A stretch of 64,000 nt of DNA from DATLLN01 sp963809205 (GTDB lineage Bacteria > Actinomycetota > Thermoleophilia > Gaiellales > JAICJC01), in the NCBI GenBank assembly GCA_963809205.1, contig CAWEIS010000028.1, forward strand, positions 471,376 through 535,375, written 5' to 3'. Shown in pieces: positions 26,316 through 35,529 of the stretch. The position numbers and the translations under genes are program-made. Numbering within the stretch: the stretch's first letter is position 1; each line of letters opens with the position of its first letter. The notes under the pieces were generated by a model. The model was not told the origin of the DNA. It saw nothing but the letters and a program-made list of their open reading frames with translations, and made no database searches.

Positions 26316-26351
26316 GGGAACCGGCCGCGGGCGCGGGCCGTCTGACCGGGC

Positions 26352-26813
26352 ATGAGAATCGCATGCATCGTGCTGGGAGCCCTGGCGCTGTCCGGCTGCG
26401 GCAGTGGCGCGGGCACGCCCAGCGGCTCGAACGCACCACCGGAGTCGGCGCCGGCCGCGGGCGGCACGATCCCGCCGCCTGCCTACATCGAGTTCGGCGA
26501 GCCGGGGCACTGGATGTCCCGCGGCTCGAGCTGCTGGTCGAGCGGCGGCGTGGCCGGCTGCCTGGACGCGGCGTCGCCGGAGAACGACCCGAACCTGCCG
26601 GAGCTGATCGTCGGCCGCGGCGCGACCGGGCGCATCCACCTCGGATTCGATCCCTCGAGCGCGCACCTGACGGTCGGCGGTGTCCCCGTGCGGGTGCACG
26701 CCGGCCGGACGATCACGTTCACGGCGCACCGCCCTGGCATCGTGCTGCTCGACGTCGACCAGGAGCACGGCAGCGCGAGCTACGACGCCCGGCTCAGGTT
26801 CGCCCGGGACTGA
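26352..26813 (+). CDS. Small lipoprotein of unknown function
   Basis: The 153-residue protein has a lipoprotein signal (ALALSGC, Cys about residue 16), a Gly/Ser/Pro linker, then a compact beta-rich domain. Two Cys (SSCWSSGGVAGCLDA) may form a disulfide. It ends in an Ig-like string of strands (TITFTAHRPGIVLLDVDQEHGSASYDARLRF), reminiscent of protease-inhibitor or fibronectin-like folds. The domain is not assigned. Confidence 0.7.
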   Translation: MRIACIVLGALALSGCGSGAGTPSGSNAPPESAPAAGGTIPPPAYIEFGEPGHWMSRGSSCWSSGGVAGCLDAASPENDPNLPELIVGRGATGRIHLGFDPSSAHLTVGGVPVRVHAGRTITFTAHRPGIVLLDVDQEHGSASYDARLRFARD

Positions 26814-26816
26814 CGG

Positions 26817-26987
26817 CTAGAACCAGGCGGCGTCGGAGCTCTGCCGGGGGTACAGCGCGCAGACGCCCAGCGCGATCACGCCGAACATGAACCCGAGCAT
26901 GGCCCAGATCACGGTGTTGCGGTTCTTGCGCTGGGCGACCCACGCGGTCGCGGCGCCGAGCACGAGGCAGCCGACGAATCCGGCCAT
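26817..26987 (-). CDS. Small two-helix membrane protein
   Basis: A 56-residue protein from ATG 26987: residues 2-18 and 27-45 are hydrophobic helices (FVGCLVLGAATAWVAQ; VIWAMLGFMFGVIALGVCAL) separated by a basic loop RKNRN. Such mini-proteins with a WAxLGFxFGxIAL-type helix are common in actinobacteria and unstudied. The longer frame that contains it overlaps the phosphoribulokinase gene and is rejected. Confidence 0.6.
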   Translation of the reverse strand: MAGFVGCLVLGAATAWVAQRKNRNTVIWAMLGFMFGVIALGVCALYPRQSSDAAWF

Positions 26988-27025
26988 GCCTTCGGTATCG
27001 GCGCCCGCCGCGCCGCGCCTGAGCG

Positions 27026-27964
27026 TCAGTCCCGGGTGGCCGCCTCGGGGCCGCCCAGCGCGACCCGGGCGCGGGCGGTCACCAGGTGGTAGAGCACCAG
27101 CAGCTGGACGATCGCCAGCGAGTCCGAGCGGTGCAGGTCGGTGCCCAGCGTGAACTCGCCCAACCGCTCGCTGCGCAGGTGGCTGGCGAAGTGCATGTGC
27201 TCCCAGATCCGCTCCTCCAGCTCCAGCGCGCGGGCCGGGGTCAGCCGTCCGGGCACCCGCAGGTCCTGGTCGTCGCCGGCGGCCAGCAGCTGCAGCCCGT
27301 CGTCGCCGTCCCCCACCACGTCGGACAGGTCGGGGTGCGGCAGGCCTGGCCGGAGCAGCAGGTGGGCGTCGAGGTGGGTCGCATCGGCCGCGTCCCCCTC
27401 GTCGGCGCCGGCCGGCGGGGCGAATCGCACGACCATGTCCGCCTGGTGGCGCTGCGGGCGGATGAACCGCTGGGAGTCGGCCTCCCGGCGGTCGAGCTCG
27501 TCGAGCACCTGCGTCGTCGTGTAGCCGCGGCGCGAGCAGTCGCGGACGACCTTCCACCGCCGCCGCAGGCTCTCCGGCGGATCGAGGAATACGCGGATGT
27601 CGAAACAGCCGCGCAGCTCGTCGGAGTGATAGCCGAGCAGCCCCTCGACGATCAGGAAGCGCCCTGGGCGCAGGTAGACCGGCGGCCCGAACGTGCCGTC
27701 CGCGTGGCGGTACACCGGTTTCAGGATCGGCTCGCCGCAGCGCAGCAGCTTCAGGTGCTGCGCCATCACGTCCATGTGGTTGCAGTCGGGCGAGAGCGGC
27801 GTCGCGTCCAACCCCGCGCGCTGCGCCCGGTCGTAGCGGTGGTAGTCGTCCAGGCACACGTGGGAGACCTGCTCCTGCCCGAGCACGCGCACGAGCCCGC
27901 GGGTGAGCGTGGTCTTGCCGCTGGCGGAGTCGCCGACGACGCCGAGGATGATCGGGCGCGCCAT
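27026..27964 (-). CDS. Phosphoribulokinase family protein
   Basis: The 312-residue protein has the P-loop GDSASGKTTLTRGL (residues 11-24), DDYHRYDR with the catalytic Asp region, YRHADGTFGPP, the Walker B-like FLIVEGLLGYHSD, and WKVVRDCSRRGYTTTQVLDE. FIRPQRHQADMVVRF follows. These match genuine phosphoribulokinase (ribulose-5-phosphate to ribulose-1,5-bisphosphate) better than uridine kinase. The regulatory Cys pair of plant/cyanobacterial enzymes is not evident. No RuBisCO gene is in the window, so a Calvin cycle or a nucleoside-type RuBP pathway cannot be decided here. It is divergent from a LysR regulator 78 bases away, as CbbR is often placed. Confidence 0.82.
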   Translation of the reverse strand: MARPIILGVVGDSASGKTTLTRGLVRVLGQEQVSHVCLDDYHRYDRAQRAGLDATPLSPDCNHMDVMAQHLKLLRCGEPILKPVYRHADGTFGPPVYLRPGRFLIVEGLLGYHSDELRGCFDIRVFLDPPESLRRRWKVVRDCSRRGYTTTQVLDELDRREADSQRFIRPQRHQADMVVRFAPPAGADEGDAADATHLDAHLLLRPGLPHPDLSDVVGDGDDGLQLLAAGDDQDLRVPGRLTPARALELEERIWEHMHFASHLRSERLGEFTLGTDLHRSDSLAIVQLLVLYHLVTARARVALGGPEAATRD

Positions 27965-28042
27965 GGGCCGGTCAGCCTACCGGGATCCCGGACTCTGTAG
28001 TTCGAGATGCAGCCCGCCTCTGATTGATAACGTTTTGATGCA
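27965..28042. promoter_or_regulatory. Divergent regulatory gap between phosphoribulokinase and lysR
   Basis: The 78-base gap holds a perfect 12-base palindrome CCGGGATCCCGG (27980-27991). Near the lysR start lies an AT-rich stretch TGATTGATAACGTTTTGATG (28021-28040), the likely promoter and LysR-type binding region. No exact operator could be fixed. Confidence 0.35.
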
Positions 28043-28924
28043 ATGACGTTCGGTCAGCTCACGACGTTCCTCGCCGTCGCCCGCACCGGCTCCGTCCGCG
28101 GCGCCGCCGCCGACCTGGTGGTCACCGAGCCCGCCGTGTCGGCCGCCGTCTCGGCGCTGCAGCGCGAGCTCGGGGTCGAGCTGGTCGCGCGGCAAGGCCG
28201 CGGCATCGTCCTGACCGACGCCGGCGAGACGCTGGCGCGGTACGCGGCCGAGCTGCTCGGCATCCGCGACCAGGCTCTGCGGGAGCTGCACGGCACGCGC
28301 ACGCTGCGGCTGGCAGCGGTGACCACCGCCGGCGAGTACGTCGTCCCGCCCATCCTCAAGGCGTTCCAGGGCGAGCGCCCGGATGTCGGCGTGTCGCTCG
28401 AGGTTGGCAACCGCGCCAGGGTGTTTGAGCGCCTGCTGCGCCGCGAGGCCGACCTGGCGATCGGCGGCAGCCCGCCGGCCGGGTCGGGCATCACCGGCAC
28501 GCCCTTCCTCGACTACCGCCTGGTGGTGGTCGCCGCCGCCGATCACCGCGTGGAGGATCCGGAGGCCGAGACCTGGCTGCTGCGCGAGCAGGGATCGGGG
28601 ACGCGGGCCGCGGTCGAGGGGTTCCTCGAGGAGCATGGCATCCGTCCCCGGTCGACGATGACTCTGGGGTCGAACGGCGCGATCAAGCAGGCCGTCGCCG
28701 TGGGCCTCGGGATCAGCCTGCTCTCGACCCACGCGGCCGGCGCCGAGCTGGCGAACGGGACGCTGCGCCGCGTGCGCGTGCAGGGCGCGCCGCTGCGCCG
28801 GTCGTGGTACGTGCTGCGCCGGGAGACGGGGCGCGAGCTGCCGGAGTCGGCCGCGTTCCGGGCGTTCTGCGAATCGCGGCCCGCCAAGGCCGCAGTGCTG
28901 GCAGCGATCAGGCCCGCAGCGTAG
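28043..28924 (+). CDS. LysR family transcriptional regulator
   Basis: The 293-residue protein has the N-terminal winged helix (FGQLTTFLAVARTGSVRGAAADLVVTEPAVSAAVSALQ, here given by its range 4-42) and two periplasmic-binding-like effector lobes (RTLRLAAVTTAGEYVVPPIL; GSNGAIKQAVAVGLGISLLS). It resembles the CbbR/CysB branch. Its divergent partner is phosphoribulokinase, and a PLP enzyme follows 9 bases later, so it may control either. A CbbR-like role is an inference from context. Confidence 0.88.
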   Translation: MTFGQLTTFLAVARTGSVRGAAADLVVTEPAVSAAVSALQRELGVELVARQGRGIVLTDAGETLARYAAELLGIRDQALRELHGTRTLRLAAVTTAGEYVVPPILKAFQGERPDVGVSLEVGNRARVFERLLRREADLAIGGSPPAGSGITGTPFLDYRLVVVAAADHRVEDPEAETWLLREQGSGTRAAVEGFLEEHGIRPRSTMTLGSNGAIKQAVAVGLGISLLSTHAAGAELANGTLRRVRVQGAPLRRSWYVLRRETGRELPESAAFRAFCESRPAKAAVLAAIRPAA

Positions 28925-28933
28925 GCTACGGCG

Positions 28934-30058
28934 GTGGCTGAGCGGGTCGAAACCAGGCTGGTGACCGGCGGGCGGGCTCACGGACCTGGCGCGCCGCTGG
29001 GCCAGTCCGTTGTCATGTCCAGCACGTACCGGCTGGGCGCCGAGCTCGAGTACGGCCGCGGCGGCAACGAGACGTGGGCGGCGCTGGAGGGCCTGATCGG
29101 CGAGCTCGAGGGCGGCCACGCGGTCGCGTTCGGCTCGGGGATCGCTGCCTGCGCGGCGGTGCTCGACGCGGTGCCGGCCGGCGCGGCGGTGGTCGCACCG
29201 CGATCGCCCTACCACGGCTTCAGCGATCAGCTGCGCGCCCGCGAGGCGATCGGCCGGCTGAGCGTTCGCTGGGTTGACATCGCCGATGCGCAGGCTGTCG
29301 CCGAGGCCGCACGCGGCGCGGCGATGGTCTGGCTGGAGACGCCGAGCAACCCGCTGATCGCCGTCGCGGACATCGCCGCCGCGGCGGCCACGCGTGACGC
29401 CGGCACGCTGCTGGTGGTGGACAGCACCTTCGCCACACCGCTGCTCCAGCGCCCGATCGAGCACGGCGCGGACATCGTCGTCCACAGCGCCACCAAGTAC
29501 ATCGGCGGCCACGCCGATCTGCTGCTCGGGTTGGCCGTCTGCCGCGACGCGGCCGCCGCACACGCGCTGTGGGAGGTCAGATACCGCGAGGGCGCGATCC
29601 CCGGCTCGCTGGAAGCGTTCCTGGCGCTGCGCGGACTGCGCACGCTAGGCGTCCGGCTGGAGCGTGCGCAAGCCAACGCCGGCGAGCTCGCCCGTCAGCT
29701 CGAGTCGCATCCCGCGGTCACCCGCGTCCGCTACCCGGGTCTGCCCGACGACCCCGGCCACGCCGTCGCCTCACGCCAGATGGACGGATACGGGGCGATG
29801 CTCTCGTTCGAGACGCTGGGCGACGCGGCGGCGGCGGACGCCGTCTGTGAGCGCGTCCGCGTTGTCACCGCCGCCACCAGCCTGGGCGGTATCGAGAGCC
29901 TGATCGAGCGGCGCGCCCGGTACGCCTCGGAGCGTCTCAGCGGCACGCCGCCGACGCTGCTCCGGCTGTCTGTCGGCATCGAGCACGTCGAGGATCTGTG
30001 GGCCGACCTCGAGCAGGCGCTGCAGCCCGTGGTCAGCGCAGGCGCGGCCGCGCGGTAA
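28934..30058 (+). CDS. Trans-sulfuration PLP enzyme (cystathionine gamma-synthase family)
   Basis: The 374-residue enzyme has family hallmarks: an N-terminal QSVVMSSTYRLG, AFGSGIAACAAVLDA, WLETPSNPL, and the PLP lysine in HSATKYIGGHADLLLG (about residue 195). A C-terminal TSLGGIESLIERRA follows. It could be cystathionine gamma-synthase, gamma-lyase or a related O-acyl-homoserine sulfhydrylase. The start is GTG at 28934, nine bases after the lysR stop, so the two may be co-transcribed. The 3' end overlaps the convergent EamA gene by 26 bases. Confidence 0.88.
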   Translation: MAERVETRLVTGGRAHGPGAPLGQSVVMSSTYRLGAELEYGRGGNETWAALEGLIGELEGGHAVAFGSGIAACAAVLDAVPAGAAVVAPRSPYHGFSDQLRAREAIGRLSVRWVDIADAQAVAEAARGAAMVWLETPSNPLIAVADIAAAAATRDAGTLLVVDSTFATPLLQRPIEHGADIVVHSATKYIGGHADLLLGLAVCRDAAAAHALWEVRYREGAIPGSLEAFLALRGLRTLGVRLERAQANAGELARQLESHPAVTRVRYPGLPDDPGHAVASRQMDGYGAMLSFETLGDAAAADAVCERVRVVTAATSLGGIESLIERRARYASERLSGTPPTLLRLSVGIEHVEDLWADLEQALQPVVSAGAAAR

Positions 30059-30929
30059 CGGCCACGGCAACCGCGGCGACGATCACAGCCGTGGCCGCCA
30101 GCGTGGCGGCATCCAGCGTTTCGTCGGCCAGCGCCCATCCCAGCAGCATCGCCACCACGGGGTTGACGAACGCGTACGTCGCGACGCGGGTGGGCGCGAC
30201 CCGGCCCAGCAACCACATGTAGGCCGAGAACGTGACGACCGTGCCGGCCAGCACCAGGTAGGTGAGACCGAGCACCGACTTGCCGCTGATCGCCGAGACG
30301 TCAACCGGCTCGCCGAACGGCGCGACCGCAGAGAGCACCACGCCGCCGCACAGCAGCGCCGCGCCGCCGGCGGCGAGCGGGGAGTGCGGCACCGGCACGA
30401 TTCTGCTGAGCACCGTCCCGGCCGCCCAGGAGAACGCGCAGAACAGCAGGAGCGCGGCGTCGATCCCGGATAGCCCGCCGCCGCTGCCCTGGGCGGCGAC
30501 CAGCACGGCGACGCCCAGGAACGCCGCCAGCAGAGCCACCGCGGTGCGCGCCGTCGGCGGCCCGGCGTCGGTCAGCCGCCAGGCCAGCAGCGGGACGAAC
30601 AGCGGGATCGTGGCGAGGCAGAGCGCGGCGACGCCCGAGGGCACGAACTGCTCCTCGTGTGCCAACAGGCCGTGGCACCCGACGAAGAACAGCATCCCCA
30701 CGATCGCAGAGCCGCCCCACTCCCGGGCGGAGGGCAACGGCGCGCCGCGATCGGCGACCCGCCACATCCCGAGCAGGATGGCGCCGCCGATCAGACACCG
30801 TATCGCCATCATCGACAACGGCGGGATCGTCTCGACCGCCCAGGCGATCGCCAGAAAGGTCGACCCCCACACGAAGTACACCGCGGCGAACGCGGCGAGC
30901 ACCGGGAGTCGCGACCGGTCGGGCACCAC
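30033..30929 (-). CDS. EamA/DMT-family membrane transporter
   Basis: The 298-residue protein has about ten hydrophobic helices in two EamA repeats (residues 8-135 and 150-290). FVWGSTFLAIAWAVETIPPL and AGTVVTFSAYMWLLGRVAPTRVATYAFVNPVVA are typical. Family members export metabolites such as amino acids or purines across the inner membrane. The substrate is unknown. It is convergent with the PLP enzyme gene, a frequent pairing with amino-acid metabolism, but this is only suggestive. Confidence 0.88.
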   Translation of the reverse strand: MVPDRSRLPVLAAFAAVYFVWGSTFLAIAWAVETIPPLSMMAIRCLIGGAILLGMWRVADRGAPLPSAREWGGSAIVGMLFFVGCHGLLAHEEQFVPSGVAALCLATIPLFVPLLAWRLTDAGPPTARTAVALLAAFLGVAVLVAAQGSGGGLSGIDAALLLFCAFSWAAGTVLSRIVPVPHSPLAAGGAALLCGGVVLSAVAPFGEPVDVSAISGKSVLGLTYLVLAGTVVTFSAYMWLLGRVAPTRVATYAFVNPVVAMLLGWALADETLDAATLAATAVIVAAVAVAVTARPRLR

Positions 30930-30976
30930 CGCACGCTAGATGGCCACAGGCCGTGCCGTGCCATATCATTCGAGGC

Positions 30977-31330
30977 ATGAGTTACGGACGTCGGATTCGG
31001 CCGCTCGCCTGGGTGCTGCTGGCCGCGGGCGCGGCGCTGCTGGCGCTGTCCTTGGTCCCCGAGCCGACGCCGACGACGTATGCGACGATCCACCTGCAGG
31101 GCCATCTGAGGCGGGTGCCGGTCAACGACGACCACGCGGTCGACTACGCGATCGGCCTCTGCCGTCTGGTGGGCGTCGTCCTGATGATCGCCGGCGGCTA
31201 CCTCGGCTTCCGCAGCGCGCGCCCGGATGCTGTCACCGTGGACGACACTCTCGCGCCATCGAGCTACGACCCGTACGTCAACGTCAGCCCGATCCACGGC
31301 GATCCCAGCGGACGAAGCGGCATCGGATGA
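30977..31330 (+). CDS. Small membrane protein with two hydrophobic segments
   Basis: The 117-residue protein starts at ATG 30977. It has one hydrophobic segment at residues 9-28 (LAWVLLAAGAALLALSLVPE) and a second near 57-78 (AIGLCRLVGVVLMIAGGYLGF). A soluble region lies between, and a polar tail SSYDPYVNVSPIHGDPSG follows. No family is recognised. It overlaps the next mini-gene by four bases. Confidence 0.6.
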   Translation: MSYGRRIRPLAWVLLAAGAALLALSLVPEPTPTTYATIHLQGHLRRVPVNDDHAVDYAIGLCRLVGVVLMIAGGYLGFRSARPDAVTVDDTLAPSSYDPYVNVSPIHGDPSGRSGIG

Positions 31331-31407
31331 CGATGTTGGCCGTCATCGTGTTCGCCGTGCTGGCCGCAGTGACCGCGTATCTGTACCTCGCCAGACGCCC
31401 TCGCTGA
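31327..31407 (+). CDS. 26-residue single-helix membrane peptide
   Basis: An ATG overlapping the previous stop (ATGA) encodes MTMLAVIVFAVLAAVTAYLYLARRPR, one transmembrane helix with a basic end. Translational coupling to the upstream membrane protein supports it, and the two may form a small complex. It is too short for standard gene callers. Confidence 0.5.
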   Translation: MTMLAVIVFAVLAAVTAYLYLARRPR

Positions 31408-31409
31408 CG

Positions 31410-32041
31410 TCAGCCGATCCCGGCGACCAGCTCGCGCAGCGTCCGCAGATCGCCCGGCCCGAAGCCGGTGATCCGTGCGCCGGTCACGCAGGTGCCGGCG
31501 GCATCCGTGCGCACCGCGACCGCCTGCGCCTCGAGGTGCAACCGGCGTCCCCCTGCGTCGAACTCGAGCACGAACTCGTCGTTGCGGGTGACCACAAACT
31601 CGCTTGAGATCCGCGCACCGGTCTCCGACACGTCGTCGATCCGCACCTGATACTCGTTGCCCGGCACGGCGTTGACGCATTGCACGGCCCGCAGCAGACC
31701 CGCGGCGTGCAGGTCGGCGCGCGCCGCCGCGCGGCCCAGGTCGGCCGGCTCGGCGGACTCTACCCTGAGCACGGCGATCGCCTGCTCGGTGCTGTGGAAC
31801 TCGGCATCGTCGAGCACGGCGTCGGCCACCCAGGGCTTGCCCGCGACCGACCATCGGAGCTTCACGGTCTGCACCCCGACCAGGCTCAGCCGGGGCACCA
31901 GCGCGCGGATCACGAGGCCGTCCACGGACTGCGGGTCAACCCGCAGCTCCGCTCCATCCTGCGTCGTTGCCGAGACCGACGACAGTCCGATGAGTGCCGC
32001 CACCGCATCGCGGGCGACCTCGGCCGGCCGGCCGCCCTCCA

Positions 32042-32042
<1 letters not shown>
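31410..32042 (-). CDS. PilZ-domain protein
   Basis: The 210-residue protein has its PilZ domain at about residues 110-200. It shows VRIDDVSETGARISSEF (the DxSxxG motif), FVLEFDAGGRRLHLEAQAVAVRTDA, then TGARITGFGPGDLRTLRELV. An Arg-rich N-terminal motif RxxxR before it is not clearly kept, so cyclic di-GMP binding is uncertain. Residues 1-105 form an unrecognised domain of similar strand pattern, perhaps a second degenerate PilZ unit. The ATG at 32042 shares a base with the pruA stop (TGATG), so it is translated with pruA. Confidence 0.72.
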
Positions 32043-33667
<1,625 letters not shown>

Positions 33668-33703
33668 AGCCGCCTAGCCTACTCCCGCGGCGCGCGCGCG
33701 GAC

Positions 33704-34111
33704 TCAGACGCCGGCGGGCGACTCGTTGGGGAGCCGCAGCAGGTCGCGGATCGACACGATCCCGACCAGCCGGTCGTCCTCGACCACCGGCACGTGGCGG
33801 AAGCCCCCGTGGATCATCAGCGACGCGGCCTCGCCGTTGCTGGCGTTGCGGCCGACGGTGATCGGGTCGTGGGTCATCTGATCGGAGACGGTGCCCTCGA
33901 TCGAGCCGGTGCCCACGGTGCGCAGCACGTCGCGTTCGGTGAGGATGCCCGTCAGCCGGTCGCCCTCGGTGACCAGGATCGCACCGACGCGGCGCTCCGC
34001 CATGATGTGCGCCGCCTCGATCAGTGTGGTCGTCGGTGCGCACGTGAGCAGCCTCGTCGTCATCGTGTTGGCGACGAGCTCGTCGGGTGCGCGCTGGTAG
34101 GCCGTACTCAT
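33704..34111 (-). CDS. CBS-domain protein
   Basis: The 135-residue protein is a pair of CBS motifs forming one Bateman module: LTCAPTTTLIEAAHIMAERRVGAILVTEGDRLTGILTERD (residues 22-62) and THDPITVGRNASNGEAASLMIHGGFRHVPVVEDDRLVGIVSIRDLL (residues 80-126). Stand-alone CBS pairs bind adenine nucleotides and act as energy or ligand sensors. The partner is unknown. It is divergent from the siroheme gene. Confidence 0.88.
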   Translation of the reverse strand: MSTAYQRAPDELVANTMTTRLLTCAPTTTLIEAAHIMAERRVGAILVTEGDRLTGILTERDVLRTVGTGSIEGTVSDQMTHDPITVGRNASNGEAASLMIHGGFRHVPVVEDDRLVGIVSIRDLLRLPNESPAGV

Positions 34112-34251
34112 GAACCGCCGATCCTACCGCGTCCGGCGAATCGAGGACGGCCCGGGGATACCATACGGCCATGCCTGCGCAGGCCTACCGGGGGAAACCG
34201 TGCATCTGCCAGCACCGGCTGGAGCTGTGCGACCAGCGGTGCGTGGCGGAC

Positions 34252-34908
34252 ATGATGTCGACGACGTTCTACGTCGCCTGCCTGCGCCTGACCGGCCGCC
34301 GGTGCCTCGTGATCGGGGCCGGGTCGGTGGGCCTCGAGAAGATCGAAGGGCTGCTGGCGGCGGACGCCGTCGTCCACGTGATCGCGCCCGAGGCGTGTCC
34401 CGAGGTCGCCGAGCTGGCGGCGTCGGGCGACGTGGAGTGGACGCAGCGGCACTTTAAGCCGGGCGACCTGGAGGGCCACTTCCTGGCGATCGCGGCGACC
34501 AGCGACACCGAGACCAACATCCAGGTGTTCCACGAGGCCGACCGCCGGGCGATGCTGTGCAACGTCGTCGACGTACCTCCGCTGTGCTCGTTCATCCTGC
34601 CGGCGATCGTCCGCCAGGGGCCGATCGCGATCGCCATCTCGACGGCCGGTGCCAGCCCCGCGCTGGCGAAGCGGATGAAGCGCGAGATTGGCGAGATCTT
34701 CGGGCCCGAGCACGCCGAGCTGGCGTGGATCCTGAACGACGTGCGCGGATGGGCGAAGGCCACGCTGCCCACCTACGACGACCGCAAGGCGTTCTTCGAA
34801 GGCATCGTCAATGGCGACCCCGATCCCGTCGCGCTGCTGCGGCAGGGCGACCGAGCCGCGGTCGACCGGCTGATCGCCGAGCGTCAGGCCGCCTTGACGC
34901 CGGCCTGA
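34252..34908 (+). CDS. Precorrin-2 dehydrogenase/sirohydrochlorin ferrochelatase-type protein (CysG N-terminal, Met8-like)
   Basis: The protein contains the NAD-binding core CLRLTGRRCLVIGAGSVGLEKIEGLLAADAVVHVIAP, then ATSDTETNIQVFHEADRRAMLCNVVDVPPLCSFILPAIVRQGPIAIAISTAGASPALAKRMKREI (described by its range, residues about 80-145). These match siroheme synthase N-terminal enzymes that oxidise precorrin-2 for siroheme. I chose the ATG at 34252 (218 residues); an in-frame ATG at 34171 would add 27 residues rich in Cys (PCICQHRLELCDQRC). Neither has a good ribosome site. The methyltransferase part of CysG is absent. It overlaps the next convergent gene by 25 bases. Confidence 0.85.
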   Translation: MMSTTFYVACLRLTGRRCLVIGAGSVGLEKIEGLLAADAVVHVIAPEACPEVAELAASGDVEWTQRHFKPGDLEGHFLAIAATSDTETNIQVFHEADRRAMLCNVVDVPPLCSFILPAIVRQGPIAIAISTAGASPALAKRMKREIGEIFGPEHAELAWILNDVRGWAKATLPTYDDRKAFFEGIVNGDPDPVALLRQGDRAAVDRLIAERQAALTPA

Positions 34909-35459
34909 ATCGCCCGCACGAGGCGTTCCAGCTCGGCAGCCGAGATGCGGTCGTTGAGCAGCGGCGAGTCCGGGCCTTCCTGCAACATCACCATCGTCAG
35001 CGCGACGGCGTGCGGCTCGACCGGACGCTCCGGGTCGCGCAGCGCGACAGCGATCTGCCGCAGCTGCGGCCGCACCAGCTCGACCCGCGACTGCAGTGCC
35101 ACGCCCGAGTTCCCGGTCGCCTTCTCGACGCCGTTCGCGAGCCGCGCCCGCTGCGGCAACGACACCAGGTTGCGCGCGTGCCGATCGACGGACGGCAGGC
35201 TGCGCGCGTCGCCCTGGGCGACCAGCCACGTCAGCAGGTGGATCCGCTGCTGCCGTGACACGACGCCGATGGCGGCCCCGGCCAGTGCGCCGGCCGCCAG
35301 CGCGACTGCCACACTCGTGAAGTGGGCGACGATCGCGACCAGGGCGCAGGCGATCAGCATGCCGGCCGCGCCGAACCCGTCGTTGCGGCGGTGGCGCAGG
35401 TCGCGGAGCCGCTCCCGCGCCGCGTCGACATCCATGAACTCCCTGAGCATGTGCCTCAA
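34884..35459 (-). CDS. Membrane-anchored hypothetical protein, paralogue of the product at 43007-43663
   Basis: The 191-residue protein has a basic N-terminus (ERLRDLRHRRNDGF) and two adjacent membrane helices at residues 30-68 (AAGMLIACALVAIVAHF; AVALAAGALAGAAIGVV). A cytoplasmic helical tail carries VEPHAVALTMVMLQEGPDSPLLND and AAELERLVRAIQAG. The tail closely parallels residues 110-205 of the protein at 43007. I recognise no named family; the two define a small lineage family with a two-helix anchor. Confidence 0.68.
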   Translation of the reverse strand: MRHMLREFMDVDAARERLRDLRHRRNDGFGAAGMLIACALVAIVAHFTSVAVALAAGALAGAAIGVVSRQQRIHLLTWLVAQGDARSLPSVDRHARNLVSLPQRARLANGVEKATGNSGVALQSRVELVRPQLRQIAVALRDPERPVEPHAVALTMVMLQEGPDSPLLNDRISAAELERLVRAIQAGVKAA

Positions 35460-35529
35460 CGTAGCCGAGGCCAGCTTGCGATCCTGCCGTTGGTGAAGCG
35501 GGGATTGGAGCGAGCTTGGAAGCCGGTTT

